The position numbers and the translations under genes are program-made. This document shows, piece by piece, positions 25,224-35,297 of a DNA stretch of 64,000 nucleotides (its first letter is position 1; the number at the start of each line of letters is the position of its first letter). Under the pieces are notes generated by a model. It had not been told where the DNA came from. It made no database searches and worked only from the letters and a program-made list of their open reading frames with translations. The DNA comes from Pseudomonas solani. GTDB lineage: Bacteria; Pseudomonadota; Gammaproteobacteria; Pseudomonadales; Pseudomonadaceae. The stretch is taken from the NCBI RefSeq assembly GCF_026072635.1, contig NZ_AP023081.1:5948501-6012500 (forward strand), given 5' to 3'.

Positions 25224-25922
25224 CTACAGGACGGTCAGGCCCAACCCCGACAGCAGCATCGACGCCTGGGCGCGGGAAATGATGGCGCCGTGGAACAGCT
25301 TGGCATCCACCAGGCGCAGGCCGTCGAGGCTGGCCTCGCGCAGGTCGGCCTGGTCGAAACGGGCGTTGTTGACCCGCGCCAGGGACAGGCTGCCACCCTC
25401 GACGAACACCGCCTTGCGGAAGTCGCAGTAGCTGAGATCGGCTTCGGCGAAGTCGAGGTTGTACAGCTCGCCCTTGTAGAACGACAGCCCCGAGAGGCAG
25501 GCGCTGCGCAGCACGCAGTCGTGGAACACCATGCCCAGGGTGGAGGTATCGCTGAAGTTGGCGCCGGTCAGCTTGCAGCCTTCGAAGCGCGCCTGGGCCA
25601 GCTTGCTGCGCTGCCAGCGGCTGTTGTTCAGGTCCGAACGCAGGAAGCGCGCATCGGTGAGTTGCGCCGAGCGGAAGACCGCCTCCGGCGCGCGGCAGCT
25701 GATCCACTCGGTGGCTTCGAGCATGGCGGCGGTGAGGTCGGCAGCGGCAAACAGGCAACGCTCGAAGCGCGCGCCGGAGAGCTCCATGCGCGACAGGTCC
25801 TGCCCGCTGAAATCCACCCCGTTGAAATGCAGCGGCAGGCTCTGCCCACGCAGCAATTCGGCCAGCGATTGCTGCTCCAGCTCATCCGGGCCCACCTGTA
25901 GATAGCCGTCCACAACCTGCAT
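25224..25922 (-). CDS. Pentapeptide-repeat protein
   Basis: A 232-residue protein with repeated A(D/N)LXX-type pentapeptides from about residue 40 to 220 (VDFSGQDLSRMELSGARFER and onwards, ADLSYCDFRKAVF, ADLREASLDGLRL). Such proteins fold as right-handed four-sided beta helices. Some members (Qnr, MfpA, McbG) mimic DNA and protect gyrase; many others have unknown targets. This one has no extra domain. The start at 25922 has a GGGGCGG site; 25955 is an in-frame alternative. A role in quinolone protection would be speculation. Confidence 0.8.
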   Translation of the reverse strand: MQVVDGYLQVGPDELEQQSLAELLRGQSLPLHFNGVDFSGQDLSRMELSGARFERCLFAAADLTAAMLEATEWISCRAPEAVFRSAQLTDARFLRSDLNNSRWQRSKLAQARFEGCKLTGANFSDTSTLGMVFHDCVLRSACLSGLSFYKGELYNLDFAEADLSYCDFRKAVFVEGGSLSLARVNNARFDQADLREASLDGLRLVDAKLFHGAIISRAQASMLLSGLGLTVL

Positions 25923-26095
25923 CGCACCGCCCCGGAATCGTCGAAAAGGCGCCATGGTCGGGGCTCCGCGACGCCCCCGTCAATATTGACGGGAACGCCC
26001 CTGCTGTGAACAAAGCACCCGCCATGACCTATGCGTAGCCCGGGCGTAGGGTGGGCCGGGCGGCGCTCCGCTTCAGCCCACCAAAGATGGCCCTT

Positions 26096-27775
26096 CTACA
26101 CCGCCACCGCTTCCGCCAACGGCGCCGACTCCAGGTTCAGCGACCGTTGGAACAGGCGTTGCACCGTCGGCTGGTGGCTGATGCCGATCACCGTGGCCCT
26201 GGGCAGCGCCTGGCGGATCAGTTCCAGCAACCGGCAGGCACTGGCGTCGTCCAGCTGGTTGGTGGCTTCGTCGAGGTAGAGCGTGTCGGGCTGGTACAGC
26301 AAGGCGCGGGCGATGCTCAGGCGCTGCTGCTCGCCACCGGACAGCTCGCGGCTCCATTCGCGCTCATCCCCCAGCCGCTCCGTCAGCGCGTCCAGGCCCA
26401 CCGCCTGCAGCACCTCGCGCAGGCGTGCGTCCTCCGGCAGGGCCGTGGCGGGATAGGCCAGCAGGTCGCGCAACGGCAGGCTCGGCAGGTAAGGCTGTTG
26501 CGGTAGCAGCAGGCTGCGCCCTTCGGGCAGTTGCCAGTCGCCCCGGCAATAGGGCCAGAGCCCCTGCAGGGTGCGCAGCAGGGTGGATTTGCCCAGGCCG
26601 CTGCGACCCTCAATGCGCACCCACTCGCCCTTAGCCACCGAGGCATCTACGCCGGCCAGCAGCAGGCTGCCATCGGGGCGCAGCACGTCCAGCTGGCGCA
26701 CGCAGAGCGCCTCGCCGCAGCAGGGTTCGCGCACCTGCACGCGGCTGCGTTCGATGGCCTGCTGGAACTGGCCGAGGCGCTCCACCGTGGCGCTCCACTC
26801 GGCCAGGCGCCAGTAGGCGTCGATAAACCAGCTGAGGGAGTTCTGCACCGCATTGAAGGCGCTGCGGATCTGCATCAACCCGCCGAGGGTGATGGTCTTG
26901 GCGAGGAAGGCCGGCAGCGCGGCGAACACCGGGATGATCAGGCTGACCCGGTCGTAGCCCACGGTGAAGAAGCTCAGGCTGCGCTGACGGTCCATCAGCC
27001 GCCGCCAGTTGTAGGCGATGCGTTCGAAGCGCTCGCCCAGGTGGCGCTGCTCCACTGCTTCGCCGCGGTACAGGGCGATCTGCTCGGCGTGGTCACGGCG
27101 GCGCAACAGGCTGGCGCGGAAGTCCGCCTCGCGGTGCTGCTGCTCGTAGTTGAGGCGCTGCAAGGGGCGGCCGATGCCATGGGTGATGGCCGTGCCGACG
27201 ATTGTGTAGATCACCGCGATCCACACCAGGTAGCCCTCGACGGTGAAGCTGTGGCCCCAGAGCGTGAAGGTCTGGGTGCCCGACAGCCCCCAGAGAATGG
27301 AGAGAAAGGCACCCACCTGGGCCATGTTGGCGATGAAGGACACCAGCAGCTCGACGCTGCGGTCCACCAGCAGCCGGATGTCTTCGGCGATGCGCTGGTC
27401 GGGGTTGTCCGGCTCGCCGTCGAAGCCCAGGCGGTAGAAGGCCTGGCCCTGCATCCAGGCGCCGATGGTGCTGGCGGTCATCGCCCGGCGCCAGCGCAGC
27501 ACCACGGCCTTACGCAGCCAGTCGAGGTACACGACTATCACCACGTAGCTGCCGATGTAGAGCGCGTACTCGCCCATCAACCTATACAGGTCGTCGGTGC
27601 GGAAGGCGCCCAGGGTGTCGTAGAACACCTTGCTCCAGGCGTTGATCAGCACGTTGATCTGCACCACCAGCAAGCCGAGGCCGATCACCGTCAGCAGCAT
27701 CAGCCAGGCCTGCCATTGCCGGCGATCGCCCCAGAAGGGCCACGCCAGCGTGAAAAAGGTGCGCAGGGTCTTCAA
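26096..27775 (-). CDS. YddA-like ABC transporter, fused membrane and ATPase domains
   Basis: A 559-residue half transporter: an N-terminal region with about six membrane helices (residues 1-330, SbmA/BacA-like fold) and a C-terminal ATPase with Walker A GRSGLGKST, signature LSGGEQQR and Walker B LYLDEATNQ. The domain order matches E. coli YddA and related peptide or vitamin carriers. The start is probably TTG at 27775, overlapping the M16 stop by three bases, with GAGGA seven bases upstream. Its place after a TonB receptor and a PqqL-like protease matches the yddA-yddB-pqqL group. It probably exports or imports a peptide product of the protease across the inner membrane, but direction is not proven. 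Confidence 0.8.
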   Translation of the reverse strand: MKTLRTFFTLAWPFWGDRRQWQAWLMLLTVIGLGLLVVQINVLINAWSKVFYDTLGAFRTDDLYRLMGEYALYIGSYVVIVVYLDWLRKAVVLRWRRAMTASTIGAWMQGQAFYRLGFDGEPDNPDQRIAEDIRLLVDRSVELLVSFIANMAQVGAFLSILWGLSGTQTFTLWGHSFTVEGYLVWIAVIYTIVGTAITHGIGRPLQRLNYEQQHREADFRASLLRRRDHAEQIALYRGEAVEQRHLGERFERIAYNWRRLMDRQRSLSFFTVGYDRVSLIIPVFAALPAFLAKTITLGGLMQIRSAFNAVQNSLSWFIDAYWRLAEWSATVERLGQFQQAIERSRVQVREPCCGEALCVRQLDVLRPDGSLLLAGVDASVAKGEWVRIEGRSGLGKSTLLRTLQGLWPYCRGDWQLPEGRSLLLPQQPYLPSLPLRDLLAYPATALPEDARLREVLQAVGLDALTERLGDEREWSRELSGGEQQRLSIARALLYQPDTLYLDEATNQLDDASACRLLELIRQALPRATVIGISHQPTVQRLFQRSLNLESAPLAEAVAV

Positions 27776-30585
27776 TGGGAAGTCCTCAGTACCGGCGCCG
27801 GGGTCAGCAGCACCTGCACCCGGTTGGCCGGGTCCGCCAGGCGCGTGGCCAGGCCCTTGAGTGCCTCCACCTGCAGGGCGTCCGCCACTGCCGACTGCTG
27901 GGCGAGGTAGCGCGGGTCCTGCCATTTGCGTTCGCTGAGCACCAGGCGGCGCAGCTGGGTTTCCGCATCGTCATGGCGCAGCCCTTCCTGGCGCACCAAC
28001 TCGCGACGCAAGGGCGCCAGGGATTTTTCGTCGATATGCCGGGGCAGCTCGGCCAGGGTGCGTCGCGCCAGTTCGCGCAGCTCGTCCAGCCGCGCCGGGT
28101 CGCAGGAGAAGCTCAGGCGGCTCTCGATGCGCCGGCTGTCGGGGTTCAGTTCGGCATCGAAGTTGAGGCTGTAGATGCCCCCCGCCTCGCCCCGCAGCGC
28201 CTGCTTGAGGCGCTGCCGCGCCAGCTCCCGCAGGGCGGCGACGCGCGCGGCGTCCTGGGGGTTCCATTCGTGCGCCTGGTAGCTCAGCAAGCGCAGGCTG
28301 GCGCGGGGTTCAAGGGCCATTTCCAGTTCGCCCTGGCGTTGCCCCGGCTGCTGCAGGGCGGAACGGCTTTGCAGCGGCTGCCCACGGGGAATGCTGGCCA
28401 GCTCGGCGCGCACCCAGCCCTCCAGCTGCTCGGCCGGTACATCGGCCATCAGGTAGTAGGTAACGGGCGCACGGACCAGGCGCTGCCAGTCCGCGTCCAG
28501 GGCGTCACGGCTCAGCGCGGCCAGTTCGTCGCGGCTCGGCAGTACCCAGCCGTCATCGCCATGACTGAGGCGGCGCTGCAGGTCGTCCTGGCGTTCGCGC
28601 ACGCTGTCGCGGCTGCGCTGAATGCGCTCGCCCAGGTCCGTGCGCGCCGCTTCGAAGGCCTGCGGGTCGATGCTCGCCTGCTGGCTGAGCCGGTAGACCT
28701 GCAGCAGTGCCTGCACATCCACCGGCGCGCTCGACTTGCCGGCCGGCGTCGGCAGGTGGCCGAGGTCGATTTCCAGGCGCTGGGCCTGCTGCTCCAGGGC
28801 GAAGGAAACCCGCTGTTCGCTGCGCCACAGCCGCATGGCCTCCGGGCTCCAGCCCGCCGGCCCGCTCTGCCCGGCCAGTTGCGCGGCCATCTGCACACGC
28901 CAGGGCTGCATCCCCTCGACCATGAAGCCGGCGGAGGATTCGGCCTTGAAGCCCACACCGCCCTTGGCACCAGGCTTGCGCAGCCAGACCAGGCGATCAC
29001 CGTTGCTCAGTTGCCAATGCTCCACCTGCTCGGCCGCGAAGCTGCGCCGCGAGACGATCTCGCCAGGCGCGCCGGGGCCGGGCACCTCGGGATGGGTGAC
29101 CACGGGCTCGACCTCCGGCTGCCAGGGCTGAGGCCGCGCCAGCGGCTGCACGGCCAGTTGCGCGTTCAGGCGCTGCACCTCGGCGACCGTGGGCAGGCGC
29201 AGGGGCGTGAGGCCGGGCGCGCTGAGCTGCAACACTTGGTCGGGGCTGTCGACCCAGGTGCGCAGGCGCTGGTTGATCTCATCCAGGCCGACGCTGTCGA
29301 GCACGCCCAGGTAGGCACGGGCGATCACATGCTTGCGCTGCACCGGGCGACCCAGCACAGCGGCGTCGTTGAGTTCGTTGATCCAGCTCTGGAAGTCACG
29401 GGTATCGGGCCGTTCGAGCATGCCCTGGGCGATGCTGCGCACCCGGGCCTTCTGAGCGTCCATGTCCGCCTCGCTGATGCCGAAGCGGCGCAGGCGCTCG
29501 ACCTCGCCCAGCAATTGGCGCAGCGCCGCATCATGGCTCTCGCCGGTCACCCCGGCGGCCACGCCCAGTACGCTGGAGTGGTTGCCGATCTGGGTCTTCT
29601 GCAGGCTCAGGCTGCGCACCCCGGGCTGCAGCGGCTGGCGCCGCAGCTGGGCGAGCATGGCCGACAGGGTGAGGCGGTCCACCAGGCGCTCGCGCAGCCC
29701 GTCCGGCCCTTCGGCACGGCTGGCCGGCTCGTGCAGGCGGAACAACAGGGCCACCTGGTTGCTGCCACTCTGGCTGTCCTGCAGGTGGAAGATCTTCAGT
29801 TTCCCGTCCAGGGGCAGCTCGCGGTGCTCGCGGCTCGGCACCGCCTGCCCGGGCACCTGGCCCAGGGCCTGCTCGATGGCTGTCGCGACGCGCTGCGGGT
29901 CCACGTCGCCGACGATGCTCAGCACCATGTTGCCTGGCTGGTACCAGCGCTGCTGGAAGGCCTTGAGCACCTCCACCTGTGCCGCACGGATGGCCGCCTC
30001 GTTGCCGATGGTGCGGTGCTCCGGGTAGCGCGAACCGACGCGCTGGGACGCGGTGCGCTGGTCGTTCATGCGCTGGGCGTTGCCCAGGCCGCCCCGCCAT
30101 TCCTCCACCACCACCGGGCGCTCGCGCTCCAGGTCCTCGGCGCGGTAATCCCCGGCGAATACCAGGGTGGCCAGGGCCTGCAGGGCCGGCTCCAGCTCCG
30201 CCGCGCCCTTGGCCGGGCTGAGCAGGTACTGGGTGCGGTCGTAGCTGGTCACGGCGTTGTAGTTGCGGGCCTGCTGCCAGCCCAGGGCCTCCATGCGCTG
30301 GCGTACGTTCACGCCCTGCCCGCCCCGGCTGTAGAAGGCCAGGTGCTCCAGCAGGTGAGCCACGCCGACCTGGTCGTCCGCCTCGTCCACCGAGCCGGCG
30401 CGCACCGTCAGGCGCACATCCAGCCGCCCGGCTTCGGAACGGTCCTCGACCACTCGGTACTCCAGGCCATTGTCCAGTTCGCCACGCAGCACGCGGTCAT
30501 CCCAGGGCAACCGCTCGCCCCCGCCCAGGCTCGCGCAGCCGGCCAGCAGCAGCGGGCCGAGCAGGCCCGCGATCATCTTCTTCAT
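27772..30585 (-). CDS. PqqL-like M16 zinc protease, lipoprotein
   Basis: A 937-residue protease with a lipoprotein signal (MKKMIAGLLGPLLLAGC, Cys17 lipidated). The inverted zinc site HLLEH is at residues 77-81, and the third ligand should be one of the Glu near residues 153-161 (LERERPVVVEEW). The length, with two M16 halves, matches PqqL and FusC, periplasmic proteases that cut imported proteins. It lies directly downstream of a signalling TonB receptor and upstream of a YddA-like transporter in one operon. It is predicted to cut a protein or peptide brought in by the receptor, so its iron or cofactor is released. The name 'PqqL' implies no link to PQQ synthesis. Confidence 0.85.
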   Translation of the reverse strand: MKKMIAGLLGPLLLAGCASLGGGERLPWDDRVLRGELDNGLEYRVVEDRSEAGRLDVRLTVRAGSVDEADDQVGVAHLLEHLAFYSRGGQGVNVRQRMEALGWQQARNYNAVTSYDRTQYLLSPAKGAAELEPALQALATLVFAGDYRAEDLERERPVVVEEWRGGLGNAQRMNDQRTASQRVGSRYPEHRTIGNEAAIRAAQVEVLKAFQQRWYQPGNMVLSIVGDVDPQRVATAIEQALGQVPGQAVPSREHRELPLDGKLKIFHLQDSQSGSNQVALLFRLHEPASRAEGPDGLRERLVDRLTLSAMLAQLRRQPLQPGVRSLSLQKTQIGNHSSVLGVAAGVTGESHDAALRQLLGEVERLRRFGISEADMDAQKARVRSIAQGMLERPDTRDFQSWINELNDAAVLGRPVQRKHVIARAYLGVLDSVGLDEINQRLRTWVDSPDQVLQLSAPGLTPLRLPTVAEVQRLNAQLAVQPLARPQPWQPEVEPVVTHPEVPGPGAPGEIVSRRSFAAEQVEHWQLSNGDRLVWLRKPGAKGGVGFKAESSAGFMVEGMQPWRVQMAAQLAGQSGPAGWSPEAMRLWRSEQRVSFALEQQAQRLEIDLGHLPTPAGKSSAPVDVQALLQVYRLSQQASIDPQAFEAARTDLGERIQRSRDSVRERQDDLQRRLSHGDDGWVLPSRDELAALSRDALDADWQRLVRAPVTYYLMADVPAEQLEGWVRAELASIPRGQPLQSRSALQQPGQRQGELEMALEPRASLRLLSYQAHEWNPQDAARVAALRELARQRLKQALRGEAGGIYSLNFDAELNPDSRRIESRLSFSCDPARLDELRELARRTLAELPRHIDEKSLAPLRRELVRQEGLRHDDAETQLRRLVLSERKWQDPRYLAQQSAVADALQVEALKGLATRLADPANRVQVLLTPAPVLRTSH

Positions 30586-30615
30586 CAGGAAATCTCGGTC
30601 GTTCTTATGGAGGGG

Positions 30616-33504
30616 TCAGAAGCGGTAGCCGACTTCGAGCCAGTACTGGCGGCCGACTTCGTAGCTGGTGGAACCGGATCGCGTGACGATGGGATTGACC
30701 TTGTCCATCACGTTGGTCACGTCCACCGCGGCGAATACCGCCTGGTCGGTGCCGGTGGGGACTTCCCAGTAGACGCGGGTGTCCCAGGTCGGTGCAGCCG
30801 GCACCGAGGCGGCGTCATAGACGTCGTATTCAACGCCATTGATGGTTTGCTGATCCCCAGTGAAGACAATCTGGTCGTACTTGCCGCGGTAGCGGAAGAA
30901 GTTGCTCCAGGTGATGTTGAGCGCAGGGATATCGGTGATGGTGGTCAGCCGCGCGGTCCAGGGGCGGTTGAAGTCATCGGAAGGCAAACCGCTCCAGGCC
31001 ATGATCTTGCCGTCGTAGATCACATCCTCGTCGGACTCTTCGGCGTCAGTGATGATGCGCTCATAGCCCTGCATGTTGCTCTGGGTCTGGCTCCAGTTCA
31101 TGGCGAGCTGCAAGGAGGTGGCAGTGCCGAAGCCCTTCATCTTCCAGTCCGGCGTGACCGTGAAGGTGACGTTGTCACTGCGGCTCTTGCCGATGTTGGA
31201 AAACACGTAGTAGTTGCGGATCAGGGTGACGCCGTCGCCCGGCTCCAGGTCGAGCGTGTTGGCGCTGGCACGGAACACCTGGTCACGCCCTTCGCGGCGA
31301 ACGTACTTGAGGTCGAAGGTGGTGTCGTACCAGCGCTGGGTCACGCCGAGCGCCAGCTCGTCATCGTAGGGAATGTCCAGCTGGCGGAACGAGTTCTCGT
31401 TGACGCCGTAGTTCACCCAACCACCGAAGTCGGTGATCTGGTTGCCTGTGCTGGCCAACCGCGTGCGACGCCAGCGCAGCGCCTCGCGATCATTCATCAG
31501 GCGATAGGCGAAGAGATTCCTGCCGTAGTAGCGGTTCAGTCCACCGGTGAGCAGCGTGCTGCGATCACCGAACAGGTCGTACTCCATGGAGAAACGCGGG
31601 GCGAAGGTCTTCTTCGCCATGTAGTCGTCACCGTCGAAGCGCAGGCCCGGGCGCAGCGTGAGTTTCCCTAGCTCGATCCTGTCCTGCATGAACAGCCCAT
31701 AGCGGTTTTCGGTCTGCTCGACCTCCCCTTCGCGGTAGTAGTTGAGAAAACGGAAATACTGGCGGACCGGAGCGCCCTCTGCGTTGACGCTGACCGAGCA
31801 GTAGTCGTCGTCCTGAATGCCGCTGAGCGTCCTGCAGGTGAGGTTGCCACTGGTGTTTGCGGCCAGGCTGAGCGTCGTGGCGGTATAGATATCGGACGAG
31901 CGCTCATAGCGGCCGGTCTTGGTTTCGAGCTCGAGCCCGGTCTGGAAGTTATGCGTCACTCCCGCCCAGGTCAGCGGCAGCCAATCGGCCTTGAACACAT
32001 AACTGGCGCCTACCTGGGTCTGTTCCAGATCGCCGTTCCCGCCCTCGAAGCTGGTGGCAGCCGCAGAGAGAACGCCATTGCGATAAGGGTTACCCCAGTT
32101 CTTGTCCTGCGACCAACGCCAGTTCTTGAAGACGTTGCTGTCCGAGGTGCGCGTGCTCTCAAGGTTGGTGTAGGCGAACGTGTGCGTGTAGTTGGCGGCG
32201 TCTCCCAGCCATTTGGCGACCATGCCCGCCTGGTACCCCCCTTGGTGAATCTGGGAGCCCGAGTTCTTGACGTTGGAGCGGAAATACTCCGCCTCCTGCG
32301 GCGCATGGGTGAGGCTGAAGCTCATATCGAGGCGGTCATTCACTGCCCAATAGGACTTGAGCATGAAGTTGTCGATCTCGCGCCGCTGGTCTTTCTTCAC
32401 CGAATCGCCCTGGCTCTGAAAACCGCCGTCATAGGCGAACAGCGGAATGACCGAGGTCTTGCGCGAGAACGCGGCCATCACACCGAAGTCGTCGGTCAGG
32501 TGCCCTTCGACCATCCCCCTCAGGGTGAGTTTCTCGAACTCCGGTTGGTTCTGCGCGTCACTCGACTCCTCGAAGGCGGTCTTGTCTTCGTCGGCGATGT
32601 GGAATTTGGTCCATTCCGAACGGGTCATCCCGGCGGATAGCTTGCCGTGCAACTCCTGGCTGGGACGACGGGTCTTGGCATCCACGACGCCACCGTTGAA
32701 GCCGCCGAATTCCGCCGGCACGTTGCTGTCGTAGACGGTCACGGACTCCAGCAGGTCGGCGTCCAGCGCAATGCCGTGGGCCCGGCTTGGCAGTCGTTCG
32801 AGGTGGGTCAGGTCTCCCCAGGAGTGCTGCCCCGGGTCGAGGTCGTTGTTGATCGAGACGCCATCGATCATGAAGTTGTTCTGGTAGAACTTGGCCCCGT
32901 TGATGCTGATGTCCGCCGGGTCGATCTCGCCGCCGGTGTTCGAGCTCTTCTGCTCGGTGCTGAACTGCACGCTGGGGTGCATCTGCAGCAGCGTGGTGAT
33001 GTCGCCGTTGGCGCCGGGGAAGGCTTCGATGGCGCGGCGATCGATCACGGTCTCGCCCTGAAAGCCGCTCTCGGGTGGCGCCCCCAGCACCACGGTATTG
33101 CCCAGTTCGATCACGTCCCCGCCCGCGCTTTGCAGTGCATGGAAGATGACATTGCCGTATTGGAAGCTCCAACCGATGCCACTGTCCTGCAGCAGCTTCT
33201 CCAGGGCCTGTTCGCTGGTGAGCGAGCCCTTCACCGGGCGCGACAGCTGGTTCGCCAGCAGCGCGGAATCCATGGTCAGTTGCAGCCCGCTCTGCTGGCC
33301 GAAGGCGATCAGCGCGGCGGCCAGGCTCTGGGCCGGGATGTCGAAGGCGTGGGCCTGCTGCAGGACGTTCTCGCTGGCGGCCGCTTCGGCGGCCTGGGCC
33401 GTGACGCTGCCCAGGGCGCAGCAAAGGCCGAGTGCCCCCGCTCCGGCGGCCCGGCCGAGTTTCCTGCGTAGTGCGCTACTGAGGCTGTTGGACTGCTGTT
33501 CCAT
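30616..33504 (-). CDS. TonB-dependent receptor with STN signalling domain
   Basis: A 962-residue outer-membrane receptor. After a signal sequence (about residues 1-37) it has an STN domain (AFDIPAQSLAAALIAFGQQS, through residue 115), a plug with QMHPSVQF and NNFMIDGVSI segments, and a long barrel ending in YWLEVGYRF. STN domains pass ligand binding to a FecR anti-sigma factor, and a FecR and sigma gene lie just upstream in the same direction. The plug lacks siderophore-specific features I know. The start at 33504 has GGGGAG upstream; 33537 is in frame but weaker. Lower GC than neighbouring genes suggests transfer. Confidence 0.85.
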   Translation of the reverse strand: MEQQSNSLSSALRRKLGRAAGAGALGLCCALGSVTAQAAEAAASENVLQQAHAFDIPAQSLAAALIAFGQQSGLQLTMDSALLANQLSRPVKGSLTSEQALEKLLQDSGIGWSFQYGNVIFHALQSAGGDVIELGNTVVLGAPPESGFQGETVIDRRAIEAFPGANGDITTLLQMHPSVQFSTEQKSSNTGGEIDPADISINGAKFYQNNFMIDGVSINNDLDPGQHSWGDLTHLERLPSRAHGIALDADLLESVTVYDSNVPAEFGGFNGGVVDAKTRRPSQELHGKLSAGMTRSEWTKFHIADEDKTAFEESSDAQNQPEFEKLTLRGMVEGHLTDDFGVMAAFSRKTSVIPLFAYDGGFQSQGDSVKKDQRREIDNFMLKSYWAVNDRLDMSFSLTHAPQEAEYFRSNVKNSGSQIHQGGYQAGMVAKWLGDAANYTHTFAYTNLESTRTSDSNVFKNWRWSQDKNWGNPYRNGVLSAAATSFEGGNGDLEQTQVGASYVFKADWLPLTWAGVTHNFQTGLELETKTGRYERSSDIYTATTLSLAANTSGNLTCRTLSGIQDDDYCSVSVNAEGAPVRQYFRFLNYYREGEVEQTENRYGLFMQDRIELGKLTLRPGLRFDGDDYMAKKTFAPRFSMEYDLFGDRSTLLTGGLNRYYGRNLFAYRLMNDREALRWRRTRLASTGNQITDFGGWVNYGVNENSFRQLDIPYDDELALGVTQRWYDTTFDLKYVRREGRDQVFRASANTLDLEPGDGVTLIRNYYVFSNIGKSRSDNVTFTVTPDWKMKGFGTATSLQLAMNWSQTQSNMQGYERIITDAEESDEDVIYDGKIMAWSGLPSDDFNRPWTARLTTITDIPALNITWSNFFRYRGKYDQIVFTGDQQTINGVEYDVYDAASVPAAPTWDTRVYWEVPTGTDQAVFAAVDVTNVMDKVNPIVTRSGSTSYEVGRQYWLEVGYRF

Positions 33505-33642
33505 CTGGCTCCCCGCGCGGGCAAATCGGCCCGCCAATCAGTGAATGCGAATTGATCGCAGTTGCTGTGCGAGGCAAAGGACGGGACAGCTCGGAAATTT
33601 TTCAGAAAAAAGTGAAAAAAGTTTTCAGAGGCGCTGCTGGCG

Positions 33643-34647
33643 TCATTCGCCGCGGGAAATCACCAGCAGGTAGGGGCTCCAGGATTCGACCCGGCCGCCA
33701 TGGGGTTGGGCCATGCCGCGCAGGGCCGCTTCGGGGTTGCGCAGGTCGTAGACGCCGGTGATGCGTTGCTCGGCCAATTGCGCGTCGCGCAACAGCACCG
33801 TGCCCGGCAGGTAGGGCTTCAGTTGCTCGACCATGTCGCCGAAGCGCGCGTTGTCGGCGATCAGCTGGCGGTTGCGCCAGGGCGCCACCTGTCCCACGGG
33901 CAGGGTGCCGCGTTGGGCCTGGTGGTCGCCGCCATAGGCGAGGGTCTGCCCTGCCGTAAGCGCGGCGGCCAGTTCGCGCCCGGCATCGCGGTCGGCGACC
34001 CGCACCGAGCCGTGCACCACGGCCACGGCGCTGCGCGCGCTGCCGAGGTCGACGTTGAAGGCGGTGCCGGTGACCTGCACGTCGAGCGCGTCGGCCAGCA
34101 CATGGAAGGGTCGCGCGCTGTCCTTGGCCACCTCGAAGAAGGCCTGGCCACGGAGCAGCTTCACGTCACGGCGCTCGCTGGAGAAGACCACGGCGATGGC
34201 GCTGTCGCCGTCCAGTTGCAGGCGGCTGCCATCCGGCAGGTCGATGGATTTCAACTCGCCCCGGGCGGTGCGGTAGTCAGCCTCCAGCGGTGTGCGCAGG
34301 CCAGCCCCCAGGCCCAGCACCAGGCAGGCGGCGATGGCACCGGCCAGCCAGCGACGGGCATGGCGACGACGCTGCGGTGAGCGTGTCGGCAATGGAATGA
34401 CCTGTGCTTCAGGCTCGGCAGCGGGCGGCACCGCCGGCCAATCCTGGCGGGTGGTGGCCTGCAGCTGGCCGGTGAGGCGCCAGAGCCGTTCGGCCTTGCG
34501 GAAGGCTTCGGCGTTGTCCGGTTCGGCGTCGTGCCACGCCTGGAACTCCGTCGCCAACGCCGCATCACCGGGTGCCTGCTGCAGGCGCAGCAGCCAGTCC
34601 AGGGCGATATCCCGGCGGGCTTGGGGTTCGGCGTGGGGCATGGACAT
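33643..34647 (-). CDS. FecR-family anti-sigma factor
   Basis: A 334-residue protein: a cytoplasmic N-terminal domain (ARRDIALDWLLRLQ, AEFRKAERLW-like region), one membrane helix (WLAGAIAACLVLGLGAGL), and a periplasmic FecR domain (YRTARGELKSIDLPDGSRLQ and SERRDVKLLRGQAFFEV) ending in a region like the STN-interacting tail. It should hold the sigma factor until the receptor's STN domain signals. The start at 34647 was chosen because GGAG lies just upstream and gives the family N terminus; an ATG at 34755 would overlap the sigma gene by 8 bases but adds 36 unrelated residues. The true start needs experimental proof. Confidence 0.85.
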   Translation of the reverse strand: MSMPHAEPQARRDIALDWLLRLQQAPGDAALATEFQAWHDAEPDNAEAFRKAERLWRLTGQLQATTRQDWPAVPPAAEPEAQVIPLPTRSPQRRRHARRWLAGAIAACLVLGLGAGLRTPLEADYRTARGELKSIDLPDGSRLQLDGDSAIAVVFSSERRDVKLLRGQAFFEVAKDSARPFHVLADALDVQVTGTAFNVDLGSARSAVAVVHGSVRVADRDAGRELAAALTAGQTLAYGGDHQAQRGTLPVGQVAPWRNRQLIADNARFGDMVEQLKPYLPGTVLLRDAQLAEQRITGVYDLRNPEAALRGMAQPHGGRVESWSPYLLVISRGE

Positions 34648-34747
34648 CCAGTCTCCGGGGGCTGAAACGGCGCGAGAGGGTCGCACATTGCGGCCATCCT
34701 CGGCAAAAGACGTTTCTCCGACGTGTTTTTTCAGAAATTCATCGACC

Positions 34748-35260
34748 TCAGCCATCGGCCTGCTCCAGACGTGCGGAACAGTGGGCCAGCGCGTCATGCA
34801 CCAGTTGATGGACCAACCCCACCGACACGCCCAGGGCGGTGGCCACCTGTTGCAGGGTGTAGCCACCCAGGCGGTGCATCTCGAAGGCGGTGCGGGTGCG
34901 CTGGGGCAGTTCGGCCAGGGCCTCGCTGATCAGCTGCAGCTCATCGATGCCGGCCACTTCGCGTTCGGGGGACGCCGTCTCGGCCGGCAGCTCGGCCAGC
35001 ACGGCATCGCCGTCGGGCTGGCGCCGTTCGGTGGCCAGGCGCCGGGTCAGGTCGAGGGAGAGGTTGCGCACGATGCGGTACAGGTAGCCCACCGGGTGGC
35101 CGATGGCCTGGGCATCCGGCTCGCGGCCATCGAAGCGCAGCCAGGCTTCCTGGACCACGTCCTCGGCGCGCGCACGGCAGCCGACAATGGGCGCGGCGTA
35201 GTCCACCAGTGCGGCGCGATGGGCGAGATAAAGGGAAAGTTTGTCTGCGGGCAAGATCAC
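34748..35260 (-). CDS. FecI-like ECF sigma factor
   Basis: A 170-residue extracytoplasmic-function sigma factor with region 2 (CRARAEDVVQEAWLRF, GYLYRIVRNLSLDL) and region 4 (LPQRTRTAFEMHRLGGYTLQ, then VATALGVSVGLVHQLV). It should direct RNA polymerase to the receptor-protease-transporter genes downstream. The GTG at 35260 is the only reasonable start before region 2; the ribosome site is weak. A perfect Fur-like palindrome lies about 40 bases upstream, so iron probably controls sigma synthesis. It is followed by its FecR partner, the usual order. Confidence 0.9.
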   Translation of the reverse strand: MILPADKLSLYLAHRAALVDYAAPIVGCRARAEDVVQEAWLRFDGREPDAQAIGHPVGYLYRIVRNLSLDLTRRLATERRQPDGDAVLAELPAETASPEREVAGIDELQLISEALAELPQRTRTAFEMHRLGGYTLQQVATALGVSVGLVHQLVHDALAHCSARLEQADG

Positions 35261-35297
35261 TGCACTGCTGGCTGGCCGGATTGGGTGGTTCGACTCA

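Noticed and set aside
27775..31671. Plus-strand frame of 1298 codons
   Set aside because: It is antisense to the M16 protease and TonB receptor, both of which have clear motifs on the minus strand.
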